Part shown: piece after piece, positions 27,223-34,731 of the stretch
How positions within the stretch are numbered: position 1 is the first letter of the stretch
Layout: each line of letters opens with the position of its first letter
Assembly (NCBI GenBank): GCA_023443285.1
Contig: JAEZVB010000053.1
Span: 1 to 37,947, forward strand
DNA length: 37,947 nt
Direction: 5' to 3'
Source: Bacillota bacterium
GTDB taxonomy: Bacteria; Bacillota; Negativicutes; Sporomusales; Sporomusaceae
Translations under genes and position numbers: made by a program
Notes under the pieces: model-generated
What the model saw: only the letters and a program-made list of their open reading frames with translations
Told to the model about the DNA's origin: nothing
Database searches by the model: none

Positions 27223-28104
27223 TTGAAGCGACATTTATCCTACTTTGTATTAACGGCCATAAGTTTAACTGTTTTCACAACATCTACCGTCTCGGCTGCG
27301 GCACCTATTTCCACTGGGCTTAATTATACCTTTAGTGAGGATAGTGACGGCATTAAAACCAATGCATGGAAACTAGCCACGCTAGACGAGGAGGCGCCTT
27401 GGAATCTAACATTATACCGCACACATATAGCACAACAGTATAAATCCCTTAACGAAACTACTGTCGTCACCAGATTCAAGACACCAATTAATCACCAAAA
27501 TAATGTTACGTTTTGGCTCGGTGCTTCCCAAAACAGAATCCTTAATTTTTATTCTTATGCGGCGATGTATGATGGTCCGCTTAGCGATCACAGCCATTTC
27601 TGGATCAGTCATGGCAAAGAATCCCTTGGTACAATCACGGCTTATGAACGAGGAGTCCACAGTACATCGACCAATTTGTCTGTCCTAAATAACTTCACTC
27701 CTAGCCTATATGGGGTAATTGACCTAAAACGAACTTACTATACAGACGGCAACCACAAAAAGAAAGCCGTATTCACGCTCACAAAACAGCTTAATAAGGC
27801 CTGGAAGCTAAAAGCCGGTTACCTGTATGACGGAGCCGACCATAAAGCAACTGGTGTTTACTATGTTCCGGTTGGTGAAAAAGCCGCCTTTGTTGGCACT
27901 GAATGGACAATTCCGATCGGTCAAGGCAGCCTTGTCGTGAGCGGTGAAAAATCCTTTTTCGCTAAAAACTCAGAAGGCAACATAAACCGCTATAGCGCCG
28001 GAGCAGAATTCACTCTAAAACAACTAAGCGCCGGAGTCCGTTATGACAAATCCGGTGATTATTGGGCACATTCCTGGAATCTTACCTGGCGGCAAAATTG
28101 GTAA
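27223..28104 (+). CDS. Outer-membrane beta-barrel protein (YaiO-like)
   Basis: 293 residues. A signal peptide (KRHLSYFVLTAISLTVFTTS, cleavage near SAAAP) is followed only by alternating polar/aromatic beta strands. The last strand, WAHSWNLTWRQNW, ends in tryptophan, the classic C-terminal signal for outer-membrane assembly. Strand layout resembles YaiO-type barrels; family placement is tentative. The start is TTG at 27223 with a GGGGGAG site. It is divergent from the polysaccharide synthase operon, so it may be the route of the polymer across the outer membrane, or a local modifier. Its presence shows that the host has two membranes. Confidence 0.8.
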   Translation: MKRHLSYFVLTAISLTVFTTSTVSAAAPISTGLNYTFSEDSDGIKTNAWKLATLDEEAPWNLTLYRTHIAQQYKSLNETTVVTRFKTPINHQNNVTFWLGASQNRILNFYSYAAMYDGPLSDHSHFWISHGKESLGTITAYERGVHSTSTNLSVLNNFTPSLYGVIDLKRTYYTDGNHKKKAVFTLTKQLNKAWKLKAGYLYDGADHKATGVYYVPVGEKAAFVGTEWTIPIGQGSLVVSGEKSFFAKNSEGNINRYSAGAEFTLKQLSAGVRYDKSGDYWAHSWNLTWRQNW

Positions 28105-28134
28105 AAAATCAGCCGACCGGCTTGCTAAATAAAG

Positions 28135-28186
28135 CAGAAGGACTCAACTATTTATTCTATACGGTTGAGACCTTCTGTTAGTTTTT
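28135..28186 (+). terminator. Terminator of the barrel gene
   Basis: CAGAAGGACTCAAC pairs with GTTGAGACCTTCTG across a loop (28135-28177), followed by TTAGTTTTT. Confidence 0.88.
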
Positions 28187-28228
28187 CTGTGATAATCCAG
28201 GCCACCGACTCCCAGTCAGCAGTAACGT

Positions 28229-29941
28229 CTAGTTTAGTATCGTCTCACCCTTTTTCACATAGGGAAAAAATTGCACATCCTCCTTAGCCATATGGCCTAG
28301 TACCACATCATCAATGATAAAGGAAAGGAATGCTGCTGTCCGTAGTTCCCCTTTCAAATAACACTCTTTAAAGTACAATGCTTTTACTAATAGGGTTTCA
28401 TGTAGTTTGGCATGGTGTTCCCTGCCCGGATAACCGCTTTCCTCCACGATTTGTTCTTCACTATTAAAATGATCCACAATATGTTTTAGCAGCTTATCCA
28501 GCTGCCCTACTATCTTTTTAGGCTGCGGCTGTGAGTATAGCCGCGTAATCAAGCTGCTGGCTTTCTCAAGAATTTCCCGGTGCTGTTCATCAATTATTCT
28601 GTTGCCGCTAGCCCATTCTTCCCGCCACTCCAAATGTACTGTGGCAACAGTTTTATCTGCCTCCGCGTCAGCTACAACACAGTTCCGGCTCTGATTTTTC
28701 GCTCGGTACAAAGCATCGTCTGCTCTTTTAAACCAACGGCGAAAGGATTCTGCCTTTACCCTTTCGGCAACGCCAAAACTCCCGGTTACCCTGCCCACCT
28801 GGGGATGCAAGTCAGAATCTAACACTTTTCGCAGCTTTTCTGCAACCGCTACCGCACTTCTCAGCTTGGTTTTGGGCAAAATTACGGCAAACTCTTCTCC
28901 CCCTATCCGGCATAACACATCACCGCTACGGATAAGGCTGCTGGTGACCTTAGCCGTTTGTTTCAGCACTTCGTCGCCAATCGGGTGCCCCCAGGTGTCA
29001 TTTACCCGCTTAAAATGATCCAAATCAAAAATAATCAAAGACAATTGGACATTTTCGCGATCAGCCCGTTCTATCTCGACTTCTATTTTTTGCTCAAAGA
29101 AATGCCGGTTATACAGACCTGTCAATTCGTCGGTAATAGCTACCGATTTAAGGCGTTCATTTGCTTCCTGCAGTTTTTGGGTTAAGGAAACAAGCTCATC
29201 ATTGGTTTGTTTAAGTTTTATTTCCATAAGTTTTCTTTTAGTGATGTCCCGAGCTGAAGAATACACATATCTTCCATGTACTCTTGAACGCCACTCTATA
29301 TAACGATAGGAGCTGTCTTTATGACGAACCCTGTTAACAAAATTTGATACCGTTTTTTGTGTTTCTAATTCTTCCATAGCTGACAAGCTTGCCGTCACAT
29401 CATCCGGATGTACCAATGCAAGAAAATTTTGCCCCGAAACTTCTTCTACTGCATAACCTAATACATTCCCAAATTCCTTATTAACCTTAATAAAATTGCC
29501 ATTCATATCGCCAATGCATAACATATCCAAATCAAGCTCGGAGAATTGCGGAAATTCTTCCTCTTGGCCGTTTTCTGTAGTAAGCTCAACATATCTGGCC
29601 ACACAATAATACTTATCCAGGGTAAACAAGGTGACGCGCAGACGCTTTTGGATCAAACTAACCTCGATATCTTCCGAGATTGTATTTCCATGTAACGCAG
29701 CTTCGCCAACTATCTTAATCCATTTCTCTGTTCTTTCATTTTCCATGGGATATACTTCACTAAACCTTTTCCCAACCACCTCTGCTGCTTTGACCTGAAA
29801 AAGTTTTTCCATATCCTGATTGATATCTATGATTTCATAATCGCAGGGAATCCCGTTCTCGCCCAGAATAATTTTTTGATATGAAAGCGCAATTGGCGTC
29901 TCTTTAAATATTGCTTTAAAGTAGAGTTCTGTAAAATTCAT
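28229..29941 (-). CDS. PAS-PAS-GGDEF-hemerythrin diguanylate cyclase
   Basis: 570-residue cytoplasmic enzyme expected to make c-di-GMP from GTP. PAS-like domains lie at about 15-120 and 135-235, a coiled linker at 238-265, GGDEF at about 268-425 and bacteriohemerythrin at about 438-565. The active site is intact (GGEEF 347-351, DLDHFKRVND metal site), and an RxxD product-inhibition site lies five residues before it (Arg338-Asp341). The hemerythrin part shows the full diiron ligand pattern: His454, His491, Glu495, His510, His514, His550 and Asp555. In studied hemerythrin-cyclases O2 or iron oxidation changes activity. It faces the barrel gene tail to tail and may supply c-di-GMP to the adjacent operon. 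Confidence 0.93.
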   Translation of the reverse strand: MNFTELYFKAIFKETPIALSYQKIILGENGIPCDYEIIDINQDMEKLFQVKAAEVVGKRFSEVYPMENERTEKWIKIVGEAALHGNTISEDIEVSLIQKRLRVTLFTLDKYYCVARYVELTTENGQEEEFPQFSELDLDMLCIGDMNGNFIKVNKEFGNVLGYAVEEVSGQNFLALVHPDDVTASLSAMEELETQKTVSNFVNRVRHKDSSYRYIEWRSRVHGRYVYSSARDITKRKLMEIKLKQTNDELVSLTQKLQEANERLKSVAITDELTGLYNRHFFEQKIEVEIERADRENVQLSLIIFDLDHFKRVNDTWGHPIGDEVLKQTAKVTSSLIRSGDVLCRIGGEEFAVILPKTKLRSAVAVAEKLRKVLDSDLHPQVGRVTGSFGVAERVKAESFRRWFKRADDALYRAKNQSRNCVVADAEADKTVATVHLEWREEWASGNRIIDEQHREILEKASSLITRLYSQPQPKKIVGQLDKLLKHIVDHFNSEEQIVEESGYPGREHHAKLHETLLVKALYFKECYLKGELRTAAFLSFIIDDVVLGHMAKEDVQFFPYVKKGETILN

Positions 29942-30057
29942 TTTTATCCCTCCAGCAGTATCGCCACCTACTTTAAATCATTCTTCATGCACCATTTATA
30001 TCCTTTAAAAATCATCATACTATGAACATAAATACAAAGTTGGTGAGCATAAAAACC

Positions 30058-30085
30058 GGCAAAAAAAATACGTCCGTCGGGACGT
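30058..30085 (-). terminator. Terminator of the 59-residue ORF
   Basis: On the minus strand ACGTCC and GGACGT form a 6-bp stem with a 4-base loop (30070-30085), followed by ATTTTTTTT, immediately after the stop at 30092. Confidence 0.8.
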
Positions 30086-30091
30086 TAGCGT

Positions 30092-30271
30092 TTAGCATAA
30101 GAGATTTAGTTTTGCACTTGTTTTTGGTTGCAGTTCTTTTTCCAGCAAACTCTTAAATGATGGTTCCGGTTTTTTCTTAGGAGAGTACGACTTTTCCTCA
30201 TACGGGTCTTTTACATGCGCTTTTAAACTAGGAAACACGGGAGCAACTCGAGTAACCTTAATGATAATCAC
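30092..30271 (-). CDS. Small hypothetical protein (59 aa)
   Basis: A short frame from GTG at 30271 gives a basic, proline- and lysine-rich 59-residue protein with a hydrophobic start (IIIKVTRVAPVFPSL), a KKKPEPSFKSLLEKEL segment and a cysteine at its end. I do not recognise it. Support comes from a purine-rich GGAAGG next to the start and an excellent terminator six bases past the stop. The GGAAGG nearly touches the GTG, so the exact start is uncertain. It stands alone between the hemerythrin cyclase and the QueG-like gene. Confidence 0.5.
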   Translation of the reverse strand: MIIIKVTRVAPVFPSLKAHVKDPYEEKSYSPKKKPEPSFKSLLEKELQPKTSAKLNLLC

Positions 30272-30369
30272 CTTCCATATATTTCCTTTTAGTATTCGCC
30301 CTTTGTAAGATTTTCCCTTTTTTAAAATATACTATTTTTATTATTTTATGCGAAATTACGAATAAAATA

Positions 30370-30395
30370 CCGCCAGCGTTATATTACGCTGGCGG
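30370..30395 (-). terminator. Terminator-like hairpin after the QueG-like gene
   Basis: CCGCCAGCG pairs perfectly with CGCTGGCGG around an 8-base loop; the minus strand continues TATTTTATT. It lies about 65 bases past the stop at 30459. Confidence 0.8.
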
Positions 30396-30458
30396 CTGCT
30401 TATTTTCCGTGAGTTAATCCACAGTATACTGCTTCTCTAATGTCTTCTGTATCCCCTG

Positions 30459-31220
30459 CTAGCCTTGGCCTATCGGACAAAGCTTCAAACAGTTAAAACA
30501 AATATATTGGTTTCCTAAATGCGCGGATTGCCGCAGTCGGGCATATTGTTCACTCATCAGCAGCTTTTTCTGTTCCTCAGGCGAGCTGGCTAACAACTGT
30601 AATCTAAAGCCAATGTCAGCTGGCAAACCATATGGCTGCGAATGACCTAAACATTTCATTACATCGGTTTTGCCTTCCTCATTCAGTGCTCCTGCTGGGC
30701 AGTTTTCCACACAAACATTACAATGAGTACAAGCATCCTGCTCACATTTTGGCGAAGGTTGCAAAACAAGATTAGTAATAATGCTTGTGTAATGAACCCG
30801 TGTTCCAAGCCGGGGATGAATAACAAGATTATGACGGCCAAAAGTTCCGAGACCTGCAGCAATAGCAGCATGACGCTGGGAAAAGTCGGCTAACGCCGGT
30901 CTGTCACTATGAATTTCAAAGGGATACGAGATGGGGATAGTAGCAACCTGCGCGCCATAGTTGCGCTCGATAAAGCGGGCAATCTGGTAACTGGAAAACC
31001 TCGAAAATGAACCTAAATCCAGATAACCGTTCAGAGCAGCACTGGGACTGGGACTTTCACAGCTTGATAAAACTTTGTACGCGAGCACAATAATCGATTT
31101 TGCATCAGGCAAAAACTTTGTTATTTCATAGGATTTGGGACTTTGATAGTCCTCAACACAGGCAAAGCCAACGTCATCTACTCCTAAACCCAGAATATAA
31201 TTTTTAATTTCTTTTTCCAC
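30459..31220 (-). CDS. QueG-like 4Fe-4S protein (short epoxyqueuosine-reductase-related)
   Basis: 253 residues with the QueG/reductive-dehalogenase-like N-terminal fold (AALADFSQRHAAIAAGLGTFGRHNLVIH, about 108-135) followed by a two-cluster ferredoxin module: CTHCNVCVENCP (Cys164, 167, 170, 174) and CFNCLKLCP (Cys241, 244, 248), with Cys190 between. True QueG is longer and carries a C-terminal HEAT region, absent here, so a tRNA queuosine role is doubtful. An electron-transfer or reductase role on a small molecule is as likely. The start is GTG at 31220 with AGGAG upstream. It follows a MarR gene and shares its operator motif. Confidence 0.8.
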   Translation of the reverse strand: MEKEIKNYILGLGVDDVGFACVEDYQSPKSYEITKFLPDAKSIIVLAYKVLSSCESPSPSAALNGYLDLGSFSRFSSYQIARFIERNYGAQVATIPISYPFEIHSDRPALADFSQRHAAIAAGLGTFGRHNLVIHPRLGTRVHYTSIITNLVLQPSPKCEQDACTHCNVCVENCPAGALNEEGKTDVMKCLGHSQPYGLPADIGFRLQLLASSPEEQKKLLMSEQYARLRQSAHLGNQYICFNCLKLCPIGQG

Positions 31221-31242
31221 TCATCACCACTCCTATTTTTAT

Positions 31243-31254
31243 GTGTATATACAC
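31243..31254. promoter_or_regulatory. MarR operator copy at the QueG-like gene
   Basis: GTGTATATACAC is a perfect 12-base palindrome, with T before and C after. It lies 23 bases before the GTG start, in the 17-base gap between a TTGCAA -35-like element and an ATAAAA -10-like element on the minus strand. The same motif occurs before marR. Confidence 0.72.
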
Positions 31255-31273
31255 CAATTTTGCAAAAAAAAAC

Positions 31274-31717
31274 TTACGGCACCAGCGCTTCCAATTTTGC
31301 AACCAAATTGTTATACTCTTCTACCCCTGTGTCCCCCAGATATTCCTTTAGCGCTGCCTGCGCCTGGTTCCATAGCACGGTGACATTAGCCACTTTGGAC
31401 TTCCCGGCTTTAGTGAGGGAAACTTGTTTAGAGCGCGGATCTATTCCGGGATTAACTTCAATAAGGCCAAGCTCGATGAGCGGCTTCATATTCCGGTTCA
31501 GTGTAGTTCTATCAATACGCATAATACTGGCCAGTTCACTAATTGTTGCCGGCTCTACCTGCTCAAGATGCCGTAATAGGGAACATTGTGCAATTTTAAT
31601 GCCGCTTGGTTCGAAAACCTTTTCATAAAATGCCGTAACTGCCCGGGAAGCACGTCTAATATTAAGACATAAACAAGGGCTGGGGTTTTTCGGAAAACTT
31701 CCCATAGTAGGGTTCAT
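31274..31717 (-). CDS. MarR family transcriptional regulator
   Basis: 147-residue winged-helix dimeric regulator. The DNA-binding region reads ATISELASIMRIDRTTLNRNMKPLIELGLIE and the wing IDPRSKQVSLTKAG, flanked by dimerisation helices. The ATG at 31717 (GAAAGG upstream) is preferred over the longer reading from 31864, which would run through the operator and promoter. An N-terminal CLCL segment could serve thiol-based sensing. It lies 53 bases upstream of the QueG-like gene; operator copies precede both genes, so it most likely represses itself and that gene. Confidence 0.9.
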   Translation of the reverse strand: MNPTMGSFPKNPSPCLCLNIRRASRAVTAFYEKVFEPSGIKIAQCSLLRHLEQVEPATISELASIMRIDRTTLNRNMKPLIELGLIEVNPGIDPRSKQVSLTKAGKSKVANVTVLWNQAQAALKEYLGDTGVEEYNNLVAKLEALVP

Positions 31718-31755
31718 TGCAAAAACGCCTTTCGTAATATAGTACGGATTCAAAG

Positions 31756-31767
31756 GTGTATGTACAC
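31756..31767. promoter_or_regulatory. MarR operator copy at its own promoter
   Basis: The minus strand reads TGTGTACATACACC here, matching TGTGTATATACACC at 31242-31255 in 13 of 14 positions. It lies just downstream of the marR -10 element, a position suited to repression. Confidence 0.75.
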
Positions 31768-31784
31768 ATATATTGTTATTTGTT

Positions 31785-31813
31785 ATAGTACCGCTTTTTT
31801 TTCGTTCTGTCAA
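31785..31813 (-). promoter_or_regulatory. Promoter of marR
   Basis: On the minus strand TTGACA (31808-31813) is followed after 17 bases by TACTAT (31785-31790). The operator begins about 18 bases further downstream. Confidence 0.65.
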
Positions 31814-31816
31814 TAC

Positions 31817-31855
31817 AATCAGCCTCAACCCTATTTGCAGGAGTTGAGGCTGATT
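31817..31855 (-). terminator. 3' hairpin of the binding-protein transcript
   Basis: AATCAGCCTCAAC pairs perfectly with GTTGAGGCTGATT (13 bp) around a 13-base loop, 18 bases past the stop at 31874. The U-tail is poor on the minus strand, so it may stabilise the 3' end rather than terminate cleanly. Confidence 0.6.
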
Positions 31856-31873
31856 AAAGTGCAACGTCGAAGA

Positions 31874-33061
31874 CTAAGGATTTACAGTTGCTCGGTACAC
31901 TTGTTTACCATCTTTCATTTCTAAAATTACGGCCGCTTTTACGGCATCATGATTCTCATTTATCGCAGTCTTGCCGGTAACAGCCAAAAACTCTTTTGTT
32001 GCCGCCAGTGCCTCCCGGATTTTAGCCGGTTCGGCGCTATTGGCTCGCTTGATAGCGTCTACCATGACATACATGGCGTCATAGCCTAATGCGGCGAAGG
32101 CATCTGGGGTTTGATTATATTCTTTTTTATACGCTTCAACAAAGGTCTTTACTGTTGGGCTGTTGTCATCAGACGAATAATGGTTGCTGAAGAATGTGTT
32201 GTTTAAGGCTTGCGGGCTACCGATTTCAACAAGCTTGGGCGAATCCCAGCCGTCGCCGCCTACAAACGGTACAGTAATACCAAGCTCACGGGCTTGCTTT
32301 ACAATCTTAGCAACTTCTTCATAGTAACCGGGAACATAGATCACCTCTGGGTTAAGACTATTTATCTTGACAAGCACGGTTTTAAAATCTTGGTCTTTCT
32401 GCAGGTAAGCTTCCTCGCCAACTATCGTACCGCCATTTTTAACAAAGTTATCTTTAAAGTAGCTTGCAAGGCCTTTACTGTAATCACTGGAATTATCAAT
32501 CATAATTGCTGCATTCTTTAATTTTAGCTCATTAAAGACAAAATTTGCACCAACCGTTCCTTGGAATGGGTCGATAAAGCAAACACGGAATGTGTTGTCT
32601 TTAACCTTACCTGTTTTTTCATCAACTGTTACTTTGGGATTGGTAGCAGCGGCAGTTATGAAGGGAATTTTATTAGCTTCGGCAACAGACGAGGCGGCAA
32701 TGGCGTTTGAACTGGTAGTAAAACCTGTTACCGCGACAACTTTATCCTGGGTAATGACTTTAGTCATAGCATTTGATGACTCCGAAGGTTCACTCTTATT
32801 ATCAGCAATAACAAGTTGAATTTGTTTACCGAGAACGCCGCCCTTAGCGTTAATTTCCTTGGCAGCAAGTTTCGCACCGTTGGCAGCAGCTGTCCCGAAG
32901 GTTGCAGTACCGCCTGTCATTTCATAAACCACACCAATCTTAATTCCGTCAGAGCCAGCTGTGGAAGCACCTTTGCCGCCACATCCGGTAATCATCCCGG
33001 CAACAAACAGTAGCATCGTTACAATCCCACCAGCTTTAATCCACTTTTTTCCCACTTTCAT
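31874..33061 (-). CDS. Branched-chain amino-acid type ABC substrate-binding lipoprotein
   Basis: 395-residue extracytoplasmic receptor of the LivJ/LivK class (type I periplasmic-binding fold, Peripla_BP_6). A lipoprotein signal ends with the lipobox GMITGC (Cys27), followed by IKIGVVYEMTGGTATFG, the typical first strand and ligand loop, and a normal two-lobe length. No liv permease or ATPase genes are adjacent, so it must share a transporter encoded elsewhere. Ligands of this family include leucine/isoleucine/valine, amides and aromatic acids; the exact one is not readable. Its own promoter and a leader hairpin lie upstream. A GGGGAGGGA site precedes the ATG. Confidence 0.92.
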   Translation of the reverse strand: MKVGKKWIKAGGIVTMLLFVAGMITGCGGKGASTAGSDGIKIGVVYEMTGGTATFGTAAANGAKLAAKEINAKGGVLGKQIQLVIADNKSEPSESSNAMTKVITQDKVVAVTGFTTSSNAIAASSVAEANKIPFITAAATNPKVTVDEKTGKVKDNTFRVCFIDPFQGTVGANFVFNELKLKNAAIMIDNSSDYSKGLASYFKDNFVKNGGTIVGEEAYLQKDQDFKTVLVKINSLNPEVIYVPGYYEEVAKIVKQARELGITVPFVGGDGWDSPKLVEIGSPQALNNTFFSNHYSSDDNSPTVKTFVEAYKKEYNQTPDAFAALGYDAMYVMVDAIKRANSAEPAKIREALAATKEFLAVTGKTAINENHDAVKAAVILEMKDGKQVYRATVNP

Positions 33062-33143
33062 TCCCTCCCCAATTTATGCGATAGCAACCACCTAGTCTAT
33101 TTGCACCTCTCACCCCACCCGCATAGTAATTGTTAGTCTTATA

Positions 33144-33192
33144 AACAAAAAATGCTTTATGACCCACACATTTATATGGGTTCATAAAGCAT
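33144..33192 (-). terminator. Terminator-type hairpin, possible attenuator
   Basis: On the minus strand ATGCTTTATGAACCC pairs with GGGTCATAAAGCAT (with one bulged base), followed by TTTTTGTTT. It lies between the promoter at 33223-33251 and the start codon at 33061. It could end readthrough from the MBL gene, but transcripts from the local promoter must also pass it. Confidence 0.82.
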
Positions 33193-33222
33193 CTTCGCTC
33201 AAAGACTTTAGTATTATGATTT

Positions 33223-33251
33223 ATTATAATTATTGGAAGTTACTTTTGCAA
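33223..33251 (-). promoter_or_regulatory. Promoter of the binding-protein gene
   Basis: On the minus strand TTGCAA (33246-33251) is followed after 17 bases by a perfect TATAAT (33223-33228). The predicted start is near 33216. Confidence 0.68.
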
Positions 33252-33383
33252 GTACACAATAATAAGCATACATAATACTTTATTTTAAGTAATAATGTAC
33301 TTTTAACACGAACATCCTGATAAATAGTACCAGTTTTTGCGTATTATATACTATTGTGCTATTACTTAGTCAAAATGGCTACA

Positions 33384-34220
33384 TCATTTATATTTGAGGA
33401 CTAATCCAACCCCAAACTCTTGCACATTCATGGCGTGCGCTAAGGTTATTTTTGAAGGCAAATCAGTACAGTGACCGGCATAGACGGCATGTGGCTGACA
33501 TGCTGCAAGATATTGGGCTGTTTGCGCAAGCTTTTGCGGAGAAGGATTTAGTAGGTGAAACCCGCCAATAACATCATATACTCGCTTTTCATTACATACT
33601 TTCTTGGCGTAGTCAATAATATTGCAGATTCCGGCATGAGAGCAGCCCGTAATTATTACTAACCCCTTATCAGCTATGTACACTAACGCAGAATCATCAA
33701 GTACATAGTCCGCTTCCCAGGAGTTATCCCGCAAGGTTTTACCGATTGGGGTTGTTGCCTCAAAAGAATTATTACGGGCAATTTCCCCCAGAAACACAAG
33801 CTTCTCAGAAAGCCATACCGGCTCCTTACTCAGCTTTACTGGAAATGTTTTTTCCAGTTGCCGGATAGAAAGCATTGACCCGATATCAAACCCATCTACA
33901 TTTTTATCCAAAAACGCATCAGGATGAGCTATGACTGTAGGTTTATTGCAGGTGTACTCTTCGTGGCCAGCCTCAGAGTAGAGCTTAACCAACTCATTTA
34001 GTCCCCAGGTGTGGTCATTATGTCCATGCGAAAGCACGACCGCATCCAATCGCAATAGATTGATCCCCATCTTTGTAGCGTTCTTCAGAAATATATCCGA
34101 ATAGCCGGTATCAAACAAGTATGTATTATCATCACTTTCAATAAGATAAGCTACCCCTGGTTCTCCCAAGAAGTATCGATTGATGATAGTATTATTGTCT
34201 ACCAAAACGGTTACTTTCAT
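33384..34220 (-). CDS. MBL-fold protein of the COG1237 (pterin-phosphate-synthase-like) group
   Basis: 278-residue MBL-fold protein. It has HGHNDHTWG (about 65-73), TGCSHAGICNII (about 192), GGFHL and the C-terminal YAGHCTDLPSK segment, which together mark the group annotated as 7,8-dihydropterin-6-yl-methyl-4-(beta-D-ribofuranosyl)aminobenzene 5'-phosphate synthase. In bacteria that reaction is unproven, so the substrate is open. No signal peptide. It starts 14 bases after a C_GCAxxG_C_C protein gene, so the two are probably cotranscribed. Confidence 0.88.
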   Translation of the reverse strand: MKVTVLVDNNTIINRYFLGEPGVAYLIESDDNTYLFDTGYSDIFLKNATKMGINLLRLDAVVLSHGHNDHTWGLNELVKLYSEAGHEEYTCNKPTVIAHPDAFLDKNVDGFDIGSMLSIRQLEKTFPVKLSKEPVWLSEKLVFLGEIARNNSFEATTPIGKTLRDNSWEADYVLDDSALVYIADKGLVIITGCSHAGICNIIDYAKKVCNEKRVYDVIGGFHLLNPSPQKLAQTAQYLAACQPHAVYAGHCTDLPSKITLAHAMNVQEFGVGLVLKYK

Positions 34221-34234
34221 ATTCTCACACGGTC

Positions 34235-34654
34235 CTATTTTATTTCTATCTTTTCAGCTATGAATTCCGCGGCAAAACTTATAGCCTGTTTGGTCAAATT
34301 TTCGCAAAGATGGGGCGGATTCTCCGGTCGAAACCCCTGTGGCCTAAGCTCTGTGCACAGCATACTGCCGAAACGCGCCTGAAACTCCCGGCAATATTCG
34401 TGGCATAGTTCCCTAATCTGGTCTTGAGCAATACTTTTGTGGCTGCCATAACTGCCGATAAAAAGCAAGCCACCTTCAACCAGACCACACTGCAAACCAA
34501 ACCTGCCCGCATTTAACCCAAAAGCAGCGTTAATAACCTGGGGATGCAGCTCAGGATAAAACAATTCAGCTAGCGTCTTTAACGTAGTCAGCGCACAGCT
34601 AAAATCATCCTGCCAGTAATACTCATGTACTCTAGCATATATCAATTCTTGCAT
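34235..34654 (-). CDS. C_GCAxxG_C_C family cysteine-rich protein
   Basis: 139 residues from the ATG at 34654 (AAGGTGG eight bases upstream; the ATG at 34672 would overlap that site). The family's spaced cysteines are seen: DDFSCA near residue 20, FGLQCGLVEGGLLFIG near 56, CHEYC near 84, then MLCTEL and HLCENL. The usual GCA motif is altered (FSCALT). Members are thought to be redox-active or metal-binding proteins of anaerobes, often found with Fe-S proteins; none has an agreed role here. It precedes the COG1237 MBL gene by 14 bases. Confidence 0.75.
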   Translation of the reverse strand: MQELIYARVHEYYWQDDFSCALTTLKTLAELFYPELHPQVINAAFGLNAGRFGLQCGLVEGGLLFIGSYGSHKSIAQDQIRELCHEYCREFQARFGSMLCTELRPQGFRPENPPHLCENLTKQAISFAAEFIAEKIEIK

Positions 34655-34731
34655 TGCTAGCCCACCTTGCATTAATCATGCATACTCTGTTGCCCTTGTA
34701 GCCATCAACAGACGCATGCACAAGATTCTTT

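Larger units (their letters stand above)
33062..33383 (-). promoter_or_regulatory. Leader and promoter region of the binding-protein gene
   Basis: A gene-free 322 bases. It holds the promoter (33223-33251), a terminator-type hairpin soon after the predicted start, and then a G-rich stretch bounded by TATGCG/CGCATA arms (33075-33080 and 33120-33125) before the start codon. The predicted leader is about 155 bases. No T-box AGGGTGG-type consensus or known riboswitch core was recognised. Confidence 0.55.

Noticed and set aside
30459..31220. Naming the ferredoxin-type protein queG
   Set aside because: It is much shorter than QueG, lacks the C-terminal HEAT region, and is under MarR-type control; the family link is kept, the gene name is not.
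33062..33260. T-box riboswitch before the amino-acid binding protein
   Set aside because: No T-box consensus sequence or specifier stem was recognised; only a terminator-like hairpin is supported.
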